Source of the DNA: Atrichornis clamosus
Lineage: Eukaryota > Chordata > Aves > Passeriformes > Menuridae
Direction of reading: 5' to 3'
DNA: 64,000 nucleotides
NCBI GenBank assembly: GCA_013400975.1
Contig: WBMZ01004782.1
Span: 186,001 to 250,000 of the forward strand
Below, one piece after another: positions 49,931 through 61,879 of the stretch. Below the pieces are notes generated by a model, which was given only the letters and a program-made list of their open reading frames with translations, was not told the DNA's origin and did no database searches. The position numbers and the translations under genes are program-made. Each line of letters begins with the position of its first letter. Within the stretch, counting starts at the first letter, position 1.

Positions 49931-52303
49931 TAAGGGTAGCATAATTTACGCAACTGTGATAAAAAAATTAGATATTAAACATATATTGTACTAAAGATGA
50001 TATTATCTATCACATATATTATTTCTCTCATTTTCCCACTTTAACTACTGTTTTGCTTTTTTTTTTCTTTATATAGGGCATATCAGATGTGAGGGTTTTT
50101 TCCCTCCTTCCATGCATGCACCTATGGTTTTGCTGTCTTCCAGAAAATGTTGTTGCTAAAAGAGTTCATTCCAGTATGCCTTGTAGTCATAGAAATCTTT
50201 CAAATTATAGCATGTTAAAATGATAACACATTGCCTCTTTTGAACAAGATTAAATTTTAGATGCGAATTTTGAAAAGTAATTGCCTGCACAGAAAATAAA
50301 AATCAATGTTGTGATTTAAAAACCTTCCTTTCCATTTTTCTAATTCAAGGAAAATATTTAATTCAACTAGGAGACTTCAGTTTCTATAATAAATAAAAAT
50401 AATAAATAAATAAAATAACAAAATTTAAAAAGAAATTTAAAAATTTTCATTTGATAATTTTGTCACTATGTATTTTAGCAATATAAAGAAAAAGGAAGTT
50501 ATATTAATCTTGTAGATATTAGTTTTGTGCCAAATATGCATTTAAAAGAAATCAGATTTGTATCACCTTTTTTCCAAGTGTTAGACATAGCAATCTCTTC
50601 TATTTTTCAGATACTAGCTCTGAAATTTAAGAATTGTGGTTTTAATAAATGTCCCCTGTATAAAAAGCTTGGAGGCACATGAATCCAGAAAAAATATGAA
50701 CCTGATCATAAGAAATGTTTCCCGAAATTCCCTAGTATCGGGAATACTAGGGAATAGACACAGTTACCATCTACAGTTCCAAGGGTGCAGAATGTGTTCT
50801 AATTTGCAGAGCTCTAGCTTAAGAAAAGGATGCCATGCACAGCTTATTTTCTACTTCATTTCCTTTCTGCTTCCCCTTTAGTACCAGTACAATGTAAATG
50901 AGACAATTTTGATTTTTAAAATTATTTGGCTTTCCTATAGGATTTAATCTATACTTAACTATATGAAGAAATAGTTTGTTCTTCTAAGGACTGGATCATA
51001 GCAGCCTGCAGTTTCCCAGATGGAAATTCTGAACAGCTGAGTTTCTGCTGTTATCTTCCTGGTACAAGAAAAGGCATTTGTAGATCAAGCAAGCAGCAGA
51101 TGGAGAACAATTGGAGTATATAATTATTCAGCCTGGACTCCTTTTAAATGGGAAGGCTGAACTCTATCTATTTGGCTGGGAAGACAGAGGAATAGAGCAG
51201 CACATGGCAGATAAACCTTCCAAAGATCCTCTAAAATAAATCTAGGCAAATATGTGAAATAACTTCATCAGTTACCAGGGTCTCTTTTTCTGTGAACTCC
51301 AAAACCTGGCAAGTCACTGTCAGTTTGCTTTTGAAGGTTGAGATTAATACACAAACACTTCTGTATTAATAAACTACATTGATTTCAGTATGTTACCTGA
51401 GGACTCCATCTGGTGACTCTCCTTTACTTTGCCAGATTTTGAAAAGCTGCAGCCTTACTGTGATCTAAAGCCAAAATATAAAATCCACTGTAGGAAAGTA
51501 TTAACACATTGTGATTCCTGTTCTGTGGAAGTGAATAATTGAATTCTGTGACTTTTTGAAACTGCCCTCATAGGAGCATTACATTTTGTAAACTGACAGC
51601 TAACAATAAGACTACATGCCAAAATCAGTGCCTAGAGAGCTATGATTATTTTCATTAATTATTCAAGATTAAATGGACATATGAAGGAAAATACAGAGGA
51701 CATCAAAATAGGAGTAATAAAGTATTATGAGAAAAAAGAGCCAATCAAAAAAATTAAAATAACAGTAAAATGTGAAAGCAGAAACAAATACAGGACAGAA
51801 AAATATCTCAGAAGACAAATGGGAAGTATTGTACATTCTTAAGATATTTAAATTGCCTTCAGAAACTACATAGTCAAATCAGAGATTACTCATATATTTC
51901 CCATACAATAGCTTTCATAGCAAAGAAATACTAAGGATGAAGAAAAACAGAGGAAATATTTGTTTATGTTAACAAAAATAGAGATTAGGATTATAGCTTC
52001 ATGTAGAAAAATTTACTTTGGTTTAGAAAATTGGTGCTGGAAATCAAAATTTATTTAATAATTGAAGAAAATTTTAGGATGACTGAAATTTTTAATGTTA
52101 AAATCTAGGAAAAATCAGACTAAAGCTAGGAAAACTAGGAAACTGGTTTTAATAAAATAAGAAAATAGTTAAGCAGATATAAAACCATAGTAAAAATGTT
52201 ACTTTCTTGCTCCTATTTTGGAGGTTTTGTCTTCCACCTTATCTGAAGTTTCAAAAGTTCATTCTTTTCTATGAAATTGTGGCAAATCAAAGGCCTCGGA
52301 TGC
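49931..52303. other. Gene-free DNA
   Basis: No gene is seen. It contains an AATA-rich run (50387-50418) and the perfect hairpin at 50727-50755. The part 51000-51500 is repeat-free with a mixed composition ('gcagcagatggagaacaatt' near 51094) and could be conserved noncoding sequence, but there is no direct evidence. Confidence 0.5.
50727..50755. repeat. Perfect 12-bp inverted repeat (hairpin)
   Basis: ATTCCCTAGTAT (50727-50738) pairs with ATACTAGGGAAT (50744-50755) across the 5-base loop CGGGA. A perfect 12-bp stem with so short a loop is unlikely to arise by chance in 64 kb, but no function is evident. There is no T run after it, so it does not look like a Pol III terminator structure. Confidence 0.9.
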
Positions 52304-52740
52304 ACACACATAATATGATGAAGACCTCATCTTACATTTTCTTTACATAATCAAGCACTTAAGCCCCTCTTTTGTCACTTTGGAAATACTCTAACTGGAA
52401 AACAGGATATTTGTGAATATGTATGAGGCTCCCTTACCCAAACCAATTTAAGCTAATTCAGGAAAAGCAGATGGTTTCTTCACCTGTGCATCACAAGCAG
52501 TCTGACTGTGTGCTTATTCCCTGCACTGACAACAAGACATCCACAGTGCTCTCACAGCCTCATTTCTAGATCCAAGTCAGGCAAGGCAGTGCCGAGGTAT
52601 TTAGGCGACCAAAACTAAGACGTGACACTTCAGGGTACAGATGGACAGCCGGGTGCCCTGACAACTTTTGAAGTTAAGCAGTGAAGTACCTCTGGAATTC
52701 CGGCAAAGTACCTGATGGTTGACAGAGGCTTTTCAATGTC
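52304..52740 (+). repeat. Direct repeat copy 1 (437 bp, identical to 59646-60082)
   Basis: This segment starts 'acacacataatatgatgaag' and ends 'gaggcttttcaatgtc'. Read base by base it matches 59646-60082 without a mismatch or gap, at a constant offset of 7,342. It has no open frame of note and no TG...CA ends. I see no matching bases that could be target duplications. The last 170 bp hold several CpGs ('gccgagg', 'ggcgacc', 'gacgtg', 'agccggg', 'ttccggc'), more than the surroundings. I do not recognise it as a known repeat. It could be a segmental duplication, a gene-conversion tract or an assembly artefact. Confidence 0.97.
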
Positions 52741-55214
52741 TGGGATTGTTCACATTTCTCACCTTACCCTTCATGAAGCTAAGAAGTGCTTTGGGGCAGT
52801 ACAGAATGATTGAGAAATTTTGGCTAACTTTATCCTAAATTATGAATGAAATGTACCTAAAAATTACATTTATTCATTTCGATATGATCAATTTAGCAAT
52901 AGGGTTAGGATCTCGCTCCTTGTGAACATCACCATTTTTACATGTGAAAAATAAGTTTCATGGTCAGTTTAAAAAAAATTATTCCTGAAAATTGAATTTC
53001 TTTTTCTGGGTTTAATGGTTCAACTAGACAAAGAGGTAAGCTATAACCATAATTAATTAATCTTTTGCACTTCTGAACTTTACTGTATTTTATAATTTCA
53101 ATTTTACACAATGAAATACAATGCTTGAACTCAAAGATTAAACAAATACACACACAAATAACACATCTATACCTCATTGAAAAGCAGCAAAATTATGATC
53201 TAGATTAATTTATGTTTTTGTTCTGTAAAGAGGAATGGGTACTTTGCTTCAGCCAAGCTGACATGGGTGCATATATACACACCATTGCACACGGGAATGT
53301 TGGCACAAACACAACTGCACATACAGACATGGATATAGGAAAGTACTGAACAAAAATAACAGATGTTAATGCTCTGTCCTTTGAAGTCAAAATGCTGACG
53401 TTTTTTGAAGAAGCCTTAACAAAGAGCTTACATATGCTATATATGTAATTATCTTTACTACAATCGGTATGACTAGAATTTGTATCCCATGTGCATTAAT
53501 CATAATTACTGATGTGTAAGATTTGTTTTACCAGAACTAAAATTCTTTTAATTGGATTTTATATATTAAATACACTGTGGAGTAGGTAGAATGTATAGAG
53601 TAGAAATACATAATTTTTAGAATACTTAGTAGGCACAGTGAGAGACACTCATAAAGAAAATTTCATCTCAAACAGTTGCCTATCCACACTTTACAACTGA
53701 GAGTGAGAATTTTCTCGGGATTATTGAATTTTATCTGTCTTAAATTACAATAAATAAAAGACTCTTATCTCTTCTAACCTGACATTTTCATAAGCTACAT
53801 AAGTGCAGTATATACTATGTTGCTCCAGTACAAGTACAAGGATGTAATCCTTTCAGTCTGCCACAAAGACTGCACTATTTTAGTTTTCACCATTACCATG
53901 TCATGGCTATCTTTGCACATTACAATGACTGCATTGTTCCCTACATCATCCTAACAGCTCTTTGTTGTTCTCATTATTTGTTTATACTGGAGTTTTTGAG
54001 GGGTGGATTTTTGTGTATGTTTTTAATTCAGAAAAGTACAATACTCAATTGAAAGAAAGACAATAAACTAAAGTTACCTTAAATGTCATACTGCTAAGGC
54101 AAGAGATTAAATTAGGTCAAAAGTAGTGGAAGATATAAGATTTAGAACAGAGCTGTTACATGACAGTCAAATATATAATGAAAATATAGTGATTAAAGAT
54201 TCATGAACCTGGCTGGTGATTTTTTTTCAAACTTTCTTGTTCAAAATGGACTGTATAAAAGAAGCAGTAGCCAGCGCAAAGTGGCTGCACTGAGCATGTA
54301 ACATGGAGTTAAAGCATTGGGACATATTTTTATACACACTTTGTGGCTATACCTGATACTGATACAATCACAATATAAAGTTATGATGAAATGTCATCTT
54401 TGATCATTGTTTGGAGAGGAAAAGTAAGTGTATCTAAAAACTGTGATTGCTTATTCTTCATCTGGGAGCGCTCATGGATCTACATCCTCTGCTGTGGACA
54501 TGTAAAAGAAGAGTTTGAATATTGATATTTGACTGCACCATAGCAAATTTGTATTTATTCTGTTTAATACACTGACATTGCAGTCATCCTCTACTACAAC
54601 TGAACTACTATCCTGAAATTTGGAAAGGAAGAAGATTAGAATGAAAATGAAAACAGAGAAGTAACACTGCCATACTTCTTCTTGTTGCTGTGCTTTTAGA
54701 TAGAAAAAGTAGCATCTTTGTCTTCTTACTCTGAAGGTTAAATCTAGCAAAAGACAAGCAGAATTGGATGATCTGTCACACTAGGTAAAGATGAACATGG
54801 ATTTCTGTGTCAATTGCTGAACTGTCCTTTTTATTTATACATAATTTTGGAACACATGGTTTTCACTTGCAAGAGTCTAGAAATATTCAGATAATCTAAA
54901 ATCCTCAGGATAAGGAGAAGGTTGTTTTGCTTGAAGATGTCTGAAGATGATTTACAGATGTACTACCTATGAAAACAAGCAAAAAAAAAAGGATCATCTT
55001 GTTTAATGATAGAACAATCGAGACACACTTTCATGCACTACAGTCCATATATAGGCTTGCTTTGATTCTTTTTCTGCTATTTTTTTTTCCTACTGATACG
55101 TTCTCCTTGTTTACTATAATTCTTTAGTTTTCTATTGCTGTTCTGTTTATGGCTCTTGTGAGGTCTGCTTCAGTAATCTGAAGATGCCACAATGAAGCTT
55201 CAGTGAGTGTCTTA
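52741..55214. other. Gene-free DNA between the direct repeats
   Basis: No gene is seen and there is no sign of gag, pol or env. Frames are 92 codons or shorter. The first 55 bases resemble, at about three quarters identity, the bases at about 60094-60150 after the other copy. Confidence 0.5.
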
Positions 55215-55950
55215 GAGGACAGCAATAGAATTCAAATTAATCTTGACAAATCAGAAGTAGGTTTGAAATAATAGGATTTAATTCAATAGAGACAACTGCA
55301 AGATACTCACTTAAGTAGAAATAATAAGTTCCACATGTACAAATTAGGGGACAACTGTCTAGGTAAAAGTTCTGCAGGTCTCCAAGTTAGAGAGGTTGTC
55401 AAGGTCAACATGAGCCAACAAAAAGGATCCCAAGGATCACAAGTCAGCAACATCAAAAAGTGAACATGGTGATAAAGCATTTATTGTGGCCTACAAGAGG
55501 CATACAGATATCCCTTTACTCAATTCAGCATTCATAAATACACTTCATATTCTGTGAAATGTTCTACCAGGCTATGTAAGGTGTAGATAGCAATTGGTGA
55601 GAGCTAACCACAGCAAAAGTACTGACTGAAGGCCTTGATATTATACCTTCAAGCAAAGATAGGATAAAGAGAAGATTTAGGAAGGAAGTGTTAATAGATT
55701 TCAAAAAATTAGAATACTATTCAAATAAAGGGTTTATATACTCTATCAGAAAAGAAGTAATGGGATTAAATTGCAAGGAAAAAGTTTCATTGTCTAGTAT
55801 AAGATAAAATACATTGGAAGACACTTTTGGAAGGAAAAGGTAGTGAAGAACTAGAAAGTTTGCCAAAGAAACCTGTCAACCTTCTGTCACTGAAGGTACT
55901 CTTAAGAAGATTAGATAAATGTCTGTCAAGAATGGATTAGTTTTCCAAAG
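55215..55950 (+). mobile_element. Ancient, heavily decayed CR1 LINE
   Basis: The order of blocks follows the 3' half of an amniote CR1. First come 'attaatcttgacaaatcaga' and 'ggatttaattcaatagagac'. A 'ggggacaactgtctaggta' block and 'gtcaacatgagccaacaa' follow. The last part is 'gaagtaatgggattaaattg', then 'cactgaaggtactcttaaga' and 'ttagataaatgtctgtcaag'. It has many substitutions and small deletions, more than the other CR1 copies here, and its sequence style is nearer to the older CR1 types shared with turtles and crocodilians than to the young avian ones. No open frame remains. Confidence 0.75.
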
Positions 55951-57403
55951 TCTTTTTTAATACTTAACATAGTATGAAGATTCTGAATTGATTTAAGACG
56001 AAAACCACCTTATTTTTCATTCTCTTCTTTACATGTTTTCCTCTTTCCAGTCTGATATTTCTGAGATGCTTCTTATTATTTTTTACAAAGACCTGAAAAT
56101 AATTAAGGATAGTACTGGGAACACATGAAGTTGTTTATATTCTTGTTCTACCCATGGATTATTTTAAATATTATATTTTTCTTTATCTTATTTTGTTGTG
56201 GGTTTTTTGTCTTCTTTCCAACACACCATTTAATTTCCTACATCAGTGAAACCATATTGCATATCTATACCCACTGTCATACCAGTGCTGGTTCTGAAGC
56301 TGCTCAATACTAAACCTCTATGAACTTTCCTTACTTCTCATCTCGGTATCCTGGTCTATTCAGCCTTCTCTGTGTTCCTCTCTAGTACTCAGAAAAGAGA
56401 AATAACATCTCTCATGTAGCTCAAAACTTATCATGGATAGCATACAGCTAATATTCACACTCACATTCTTCATATGTTCTCTTTCTTACCTTCCTATCAC
56501 TATCTTTTATATCAACTCCTTTTGTTGTATTCACTGTGCATACTGAGATTTGTATGAACTGACATATGCAATTAAATTTTACTGTGAATTCACAAAGTGC
56601 TGGAGCAAGTTTATGTTTGCTGGAACTGTGTAGAACTGACAAAACAAAAAAGGATACAAACCAAACATGCAAATGACCAGTTTGCCCTTATCCCCAGTTT
56701 AAATATCAAGAACAATCTTATAAGCAAAGGTTTGTAACAGTCAGCAAAACAACAATCTTTGCATTTGAACCGAGAGTATAAATGCAAGCTAAAATATACT
56801 TACATGTCTTACTTACATACTACACTTAGTGTTAAAAGTTGAATTTGCAAATCAACAGAAGGAGAAAGGAAAACAGCTGTGATTTATTGATCATCTGTGC
56901 ATTCTGTAAAACACATCAGTCTGATGATATGTCTGGGGAAGGCTGAAGGTGTGAAGCCTGGATATATGCTCTATATATTTAGCTAACAGTTGATACACTA
57001 ATTACCATAATTTAAGTAGGCTGCTGCGTAATATTTATGGTAGTAGTTTTAATGGTTTGCCACATGAGAAAAGGCCTGCTGAAAAAATAGAAATGTATCT
57101 GTAATAAAACAAAAAATGTTTCTGTTTCTATTTGTGCTCTTATGAAATTTCTAAAAAATTATGAATTGTATTTCTAAAGGACAATATTACAGAAGACTGT
57201 TAACAGCATATCTGCAGGGAAGTGTGTATGTTCATGCATGTGTGTAGACATCTTAATGGAAGTGAAGCAAAAATAATCAGGTAAACAGGTTATGGTTCAT
57301 TAATAATTGCCTAGTAAAGTAGAAAAAAAAAAGGAAAAATAAGAAGTCAGACACTTCCACTAATGAATTCATCCTGGTCTCTAAAATAAAACACTTCATT
57401 AAA
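55951..57403. other. Gene-free DNA
   Basis: AT-rich with no gene or recognised repeat. Frames of 62 and 74 codons carry no motif. Confidence 0.5.
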
Positions 57404-57870
57404 TCACAGAGTGGTTGAGGTTTGAAGAATTCTCTGGAGGTGTCCCTTTGGTCAAACAGGGCCACACAGAGATGGTTGCCCAGGACCAAGTCCAGAAAAC
57501 ATCTTAGTATCTCCAAGGACAGTGACTCCACAACCTCTCTAGGTAACTTGTGCCAGTGCTCTGTCACTTATCACCATGAAAAATTTCCTTCTGTTCAGAA
57601 TGAACCTCTTTCTTATATTTTGGTTTGTTCTTACTGCCTCAGGTCCCGTCATTTCAAGAGATGCCTCTTTCAAGAGACTGTCTCTGCCTTCTTTACAAAT
57701 TCACTTCAGATATTAGTACACATTGATGAGATCTGCCCTCAGCCTTCTATTCTCTAGTCCAAAGAGTCCCAGCTCTCAGCCTTTCCTCCAATGGGAGAAG
57801 GTCCAGTTTTGTCATCATCTCTGTGGTTCTCTGTTGGACTTCCATCTCTATTTCTATGGTTGTGGGTGAA
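57404..57870 (-). mobile_element. CR1 LINE 3' part (reverse orientation)
   Basis: The complement of a CR1 3' region: 'tcacagagtggttgaggttt', then 'actccacaacctctctaggt', then 'tgtgccagtgctctgtcact', then 'gagatctgccctcagccttc' and 'agagtcccagctctcagcct'. It reaches into the end of the reverse-transcriptase frame near 57850, where the match fades. Frames over it (to 111 codons) are relics. Confidence 0.85.
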
Positions 57871-58610
57871 GACCTGGTCTGCCCAAAACCCCCAGGTCCC
57901 CCCTCTGTCTCCCAGACATGACCTGTTTTAGTGCACAGTATCCAAAGGACACTGTTAGGGAAGGCAGAGGAAGTTGCTGGAAAATTTTAGTGTTGGTTGG
58001 TCCCAACACCCTCCTTGCATCCAAAGCCCTGGGACAGCTCCTGTATGGGACACAAAGCTACTCACAGCTGGGCAGACAGGAGAAGCATTGGAAGAGGCTG
58101 CCTTTGCTCACTGCCTGGTATTGCTGTTCTCCATCAAGCCAAAGACTGAGGATCAAGACCACAATCCTGCTGGAACCTGCACAGTTTAAATGTGTGCCCA
58201 CAGAAGTCCTGGACGAAATGCAAGGGGACAGAGCTTGTGGCTACAGAAATACAGCAAGATTGGGAAGGGTCTCAGTCATTCTCTGACCCAAAATGGTTCC
58301 CAGGAGCCATCCACCATTGTTTACCCCGTCAAGAAGACAGGTGTTCCAAAGAGAGAAAATCTGTTTTGCAAGACATTTGATATCTTCTGACCTTGCAGGT
58401 GGATTTTCACCCCAGGTGTATCAGGTCCTGTGATGAGAAACTGGTGTCCTGTGCTCAAGAACCTGGAAATGGGCAGCCCAGCAATGCAGATGTGAGAGTC
58501 CCGGTGACCTCCTCAGTGCCAACTGAATGTCATCACTTGGCTTCTCGGAGGGCTGTCAAGGGAGAAGGACATACCCTTGGTCTCCAGAGGGAAAGCCCTA
58601 AGATGGCAGT
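57871..58610. other. GC-richer block of unknown nature between two CR1 pieces
   Basis: About 740 bp with clearly higher GC than its surroundings. It carries frames of 122 (57918-58286), 66 and 97 codons on the plus strand with no recognised domain. I cannot assign it to a repeat family. It could be a retroviral or other insertion, a piece of a CR1 5' region, or exonic sequence of a noncoding transcript. No splice-bounded structure stands out. Confidence 0.4.
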
Positions 58611-58690
58611 GATTGAGGTTGGAAGGGATGTCTTGAGTGTTCAAGTAGACTCACCTAGAGCACATTGCCCAGGACAATATGAGTAGAGCT
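58611..58690 (-). mobile_element. Short CR1 3' end (reverse orientation)
   Basis: The piece 'gattgaggttggaagggatg' followed by 'ctagagcacattgcccagga' is the complement of a CR1 3' end with most of the middle lost. It is separate from the CR1 at 57404-57870, because both pieces begin at their own 3' end. Confidence 0.65.
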
Positions 58691-59645
58691 TAGCTCTGTG
58701 AATAAAACCAACAATAGATGGAAATAATACTGAAATTAATTTTATGCTGTTTAGTCTTTGAAAATGAAAGTTTACAATGGTAAAGAATTTTCAATGTTCT
58801 TACTAAATAAAAAACCTTTCAAATGAGGTGTTGAGGTGTTCTTGATGCTGACTGAACTATCCTCATTAAAATTGCTAGTGATCTGGTTTTGATGGAATTA
58901 GGGTAAATCTCCTTTTTCAAGTTTCTTTATTGAAAGTTTCTTGTCAACTTGTGTATGTGTGTAGGCTGAGGAAGCAGATGTGACCATCCCAAATGAAGGC
59001 CAGATCATTTATTTGGACTACAAAATGTGTTAACAAAACACTCAGTTTCTGTTTCCTTAGAGTTCTTCTGGGCAGACTTAAAGAAAAAGGAAACGTGATA
59101 ATTTTTTTACCTCTTTCAGGTTTGATTTAAATCCCTCCACAATAGAGATTGTGAATATAATGTTCTTGTTGATATTTTATCTTCCATATTGCCTCTTAGC
59201 TTAATCTTTTTTTCTCTTTTTTTCTTTTTTTTCCTAGGTTCTTTTTTTTGCAAAAGTGGAGCAATGGAAAGGTAAGCTTAAATCTAGAAGGAAAGATCAT
59301 TAGACAGTATTTTAGGCACTGGGCTTCAACAATAATTTGTCATTTAAATGTATAACATTTTTCCTCTGTTTCTGAATTCTGTATATTACATACTCTTCCC
59401 AGGTAAAAATTTATATTGGTGAAGGCTCATAGAGTTTTTTCATCTTCTGCTAAGCATGATTATAGCAGCTTACCACCAGTTCGTTAGGGCCATCTTTCCA
59501 TTTTTTCCTAGCCAGTAGGCATACTTGAAACTTGTTTGAAACACTTTCCCTTCTCTCTTCCCCTTTGTAAAGCAAAACTAGTGGGATAAGGACTTTTTTG
59601 TGCTGCTGGTACTACCTGCTGTTATTTCACAGATGACTAGCTATA
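58691..59645. other. Gene-free DNA with a candidate micro-exon
   Basis: No gene is seen apart from the splice-bounded 34-nt segment at 59238-59271. T-rich tracts at 59205-59235 form its acceptor region. Confidence 0.45.
59238..59271 (+). other. Candidate 34-nt micro-exon
   Basis: A long pyrimidine tract ending 'ttttttttcctag' directly precedes it, and a near-consensus donor AAAG|GTAAGC directly follows. Within it one frame is open (VLFFAKVEQWK). Length 34 is not a multiple of three, so it would shift frame if skipped. The evidence is splice signals only. Small pseudo-exons with good signals are common in introns. Confidence 0.2.
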
Positions 59646-60082
59646 ACACACATAATATGATGAAGACCTCATCTTACATTTTCTTTACATAATCAAGCAC
59701 TTAAGCCCCTCTTTTGTCACTTTGGAAATACTCTAACTGGAAAACAGGATATTTGTGAATATGTATGAGGCTCCCTTACCCAAACCAATTTAAGCTAATT
59801 CAGGAAAAGCAGATGGTTTCTTCACCTGTGCATCACAAGCAGTCTGACTGTGTGCTTATTCCCTGCACTGACAACAAGACATCCACAGTGCTCTCACAGC
59901 CTCATTTCTAGATCCAAGTCAGGCAAGGCAGTGCCGAGGTATTTAGGCGACCAAAACTAAGACGTGACACTTCAGGGTACAGATGGACAGCCGGGTGCCC
60001 TGACAACTTTTGAAGTTAAGCAGTGAAGTACCTCTGGAATTCCGGCAAAGTACCTGATGGTTGACAGAGGCTTTTCAATGTC
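59646..60082 (+). repeat. Direct repeat copy 2 (437 bp, identical to 52304-52740)
   Basis: Same orientation and same sequence as copy 1. Unique sequence resumes sharply at both ends. On the right, after an extra 'atttaaagac', the next 43 bases still align to the right flank of copy 1 at about 74% identity. The left flanks do not align. This sharp change from identity to divergence fits gene conversion between old duplicates, a patchwork duplication, or an assembly error. Confidence 0.97.
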
Positions 60083-61879
60083 ATTTAAAGACTGGGGTGG
60101 CTCACGTTGCTCAGCTTACACCTCATTCAGCCAAGTTCACTTTTGGGCTTCCTTGGGTCTAGTCTAGATGCAAAACTCCATGCCAGGGAATCCTATAAAA
60201 GAATGGTTTCATAAACTGTGATGAAGAAAGTATTATATGATTGCCTTGCCAAAATTAGTAATGACCACACTAGGTGATCATAAGGGCTTTTGTACATCAG
60301 ATTCCTAGCAATTTATTTCTTCACAGGTGTTATAAATTCAACCAAGCATCAGTTATCCTGTTAGTGTATCTTACAAGATGTAGCATAAAACCAGCCTTTG
60401 AGTTTAATTCCCAGCCTGAAGCCCTCACAGGTAACTGTGCTGAAACTGATTATTCTGACACCCAGAGCATGCCTTGAATATTTAGTCTGGTTAGCATATT
60501 TGTTAATTCTTTAATGCTCTATGATCATAATTTTTATGCTTTTGTAAATTTTAATTTTGAAAAAAATCCCACCTGATAATGTAAATAAAAAGTGGAAATA
60601 ATATGTCAACAGTGTAAATTAATAAGCAAACTATATTAAAAGTTGTCAGCAGGATCATGTTCAAAGTTTCACTGCAAAGTGCTAAACTTAATCCAATTCT
60701 ATTTGTGTGAGTAATGGGAGTCAGGATATTGTTCACAGGTCCTAACTAATTTGTCCATATAGTTTTATAAATCAATCAAAAGTCATCAGAGGTCAGTGAT
60801 AGTGTAGCCAAAAATTTGTTCTGAAGCTAACTGTGTAAATACCTAAGTAAAGCAACTAAAATTTATTTTCTCAGACTTACTATCTATTTACAGTACTTTA
60901 TCACTCAGTCATGCCAATGTACACAGGTACCTATGCATAAGATAACATATTATACCTTTGTTAAGATAAACAATAGTTTATCTGAAATCTGACAACTTAA
61001 TTAACATAAACCATCAATACGCCAGCAAAATTTATTGGATTGCACTTTAATTTTGTAACTACAGCTATACATTTGTAAATATTTAAATTATTTACTATGA
61101 GTACAAAAGTACTATTATAATCCTTGCAGACCTCACTTTTATGATCAAGCCTTTTCAACACAGGGATGGACCAGATTAAAATTCACGCACTTTTTTAGTA
61201 GAAGACAGGGAGATTTTTATTTTGATGGACATTATTCAAATATCAGTTTGAGATACTGTGGACCAAAGAGCTGCCCCAGATTCTCAGACTACCCATATGG
61301 TTCTTTCAGCATTTACAATGGTCAGGCTTAAGAAGCCAAAGACGTTCTGCACACCAGTAGTTGTTATTAGCAAATATACAATTACCATAGAACAGATTTT
61401 TTTCCATATTATGCATTTTACTTTGTGTTTCTTAAATAATATTGCCACATTTTCATTAAGCTCCATAGAACAGGCATTTAGGATGACTGAACATGCAAAA
61501 TGACTAGGTCCTGGGTGTTCTTCACAATACAAGAAACAGCTCAGTTTTACAGCTTGAGTGAGTTTGTGCACTACAGTTTTAGTCTTTCTGTACTACCATT
61601 CCCTGGAGGTTAAATCCATTTAGAAGCAATTCCCAGAAAATGCAAATGATACATTTGTAGTGGTGTCCTTGTAGAGAGGAGAAAACACAAAGCTGTGTGT
61701 ATTTCTTCTTGTATATGTCATATATCTGACTACGGCAAGAGATAAATTTGAGCACTTACTGAATTAAGAACTGCCTCACTGCTGTCCTCATGAAAGAGGT
61801 GTGACTTCTAAGAGTCATACAAAACTAAAACCCTACTTGAGCATTGCTGGTCACTGAAAGCCTCTAATTCAAATAATGG
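60083..61879. other. Gene-free AT-rich DNA
   Basis: No gene or recognisable repeat beyond the weak homology at 60094-60150 to the flank of the first direct repeat. Frames of 60 to 95 codons on both strands carry no motif. Confidence 0.5.

Noticed and set aside
52620..52740. 5S rRNA gene or 5S-derived SINE
   Set aside because: Only a dozen bases around 'gaagttaagcag' resemble the 5S internal control region, and the rest does not align.
57918..58286. 122-codon plus-strand frame as a protein gene
   Set aside because: No recognised domain, no splice or promoter context, and it overlaps other open frames in a GC-rich block, so coding status is unsupported.
52304..60082. The two 437-bp repeats as LTRs of a recent provirus
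   Set aside because: The ends are not TG...CA, no target duplication is seen, and the 6.9 kb between them lacks viral genes and instead holds CR1 copies, one of them very old. Identical LTRs would require a young, largely intact interior.
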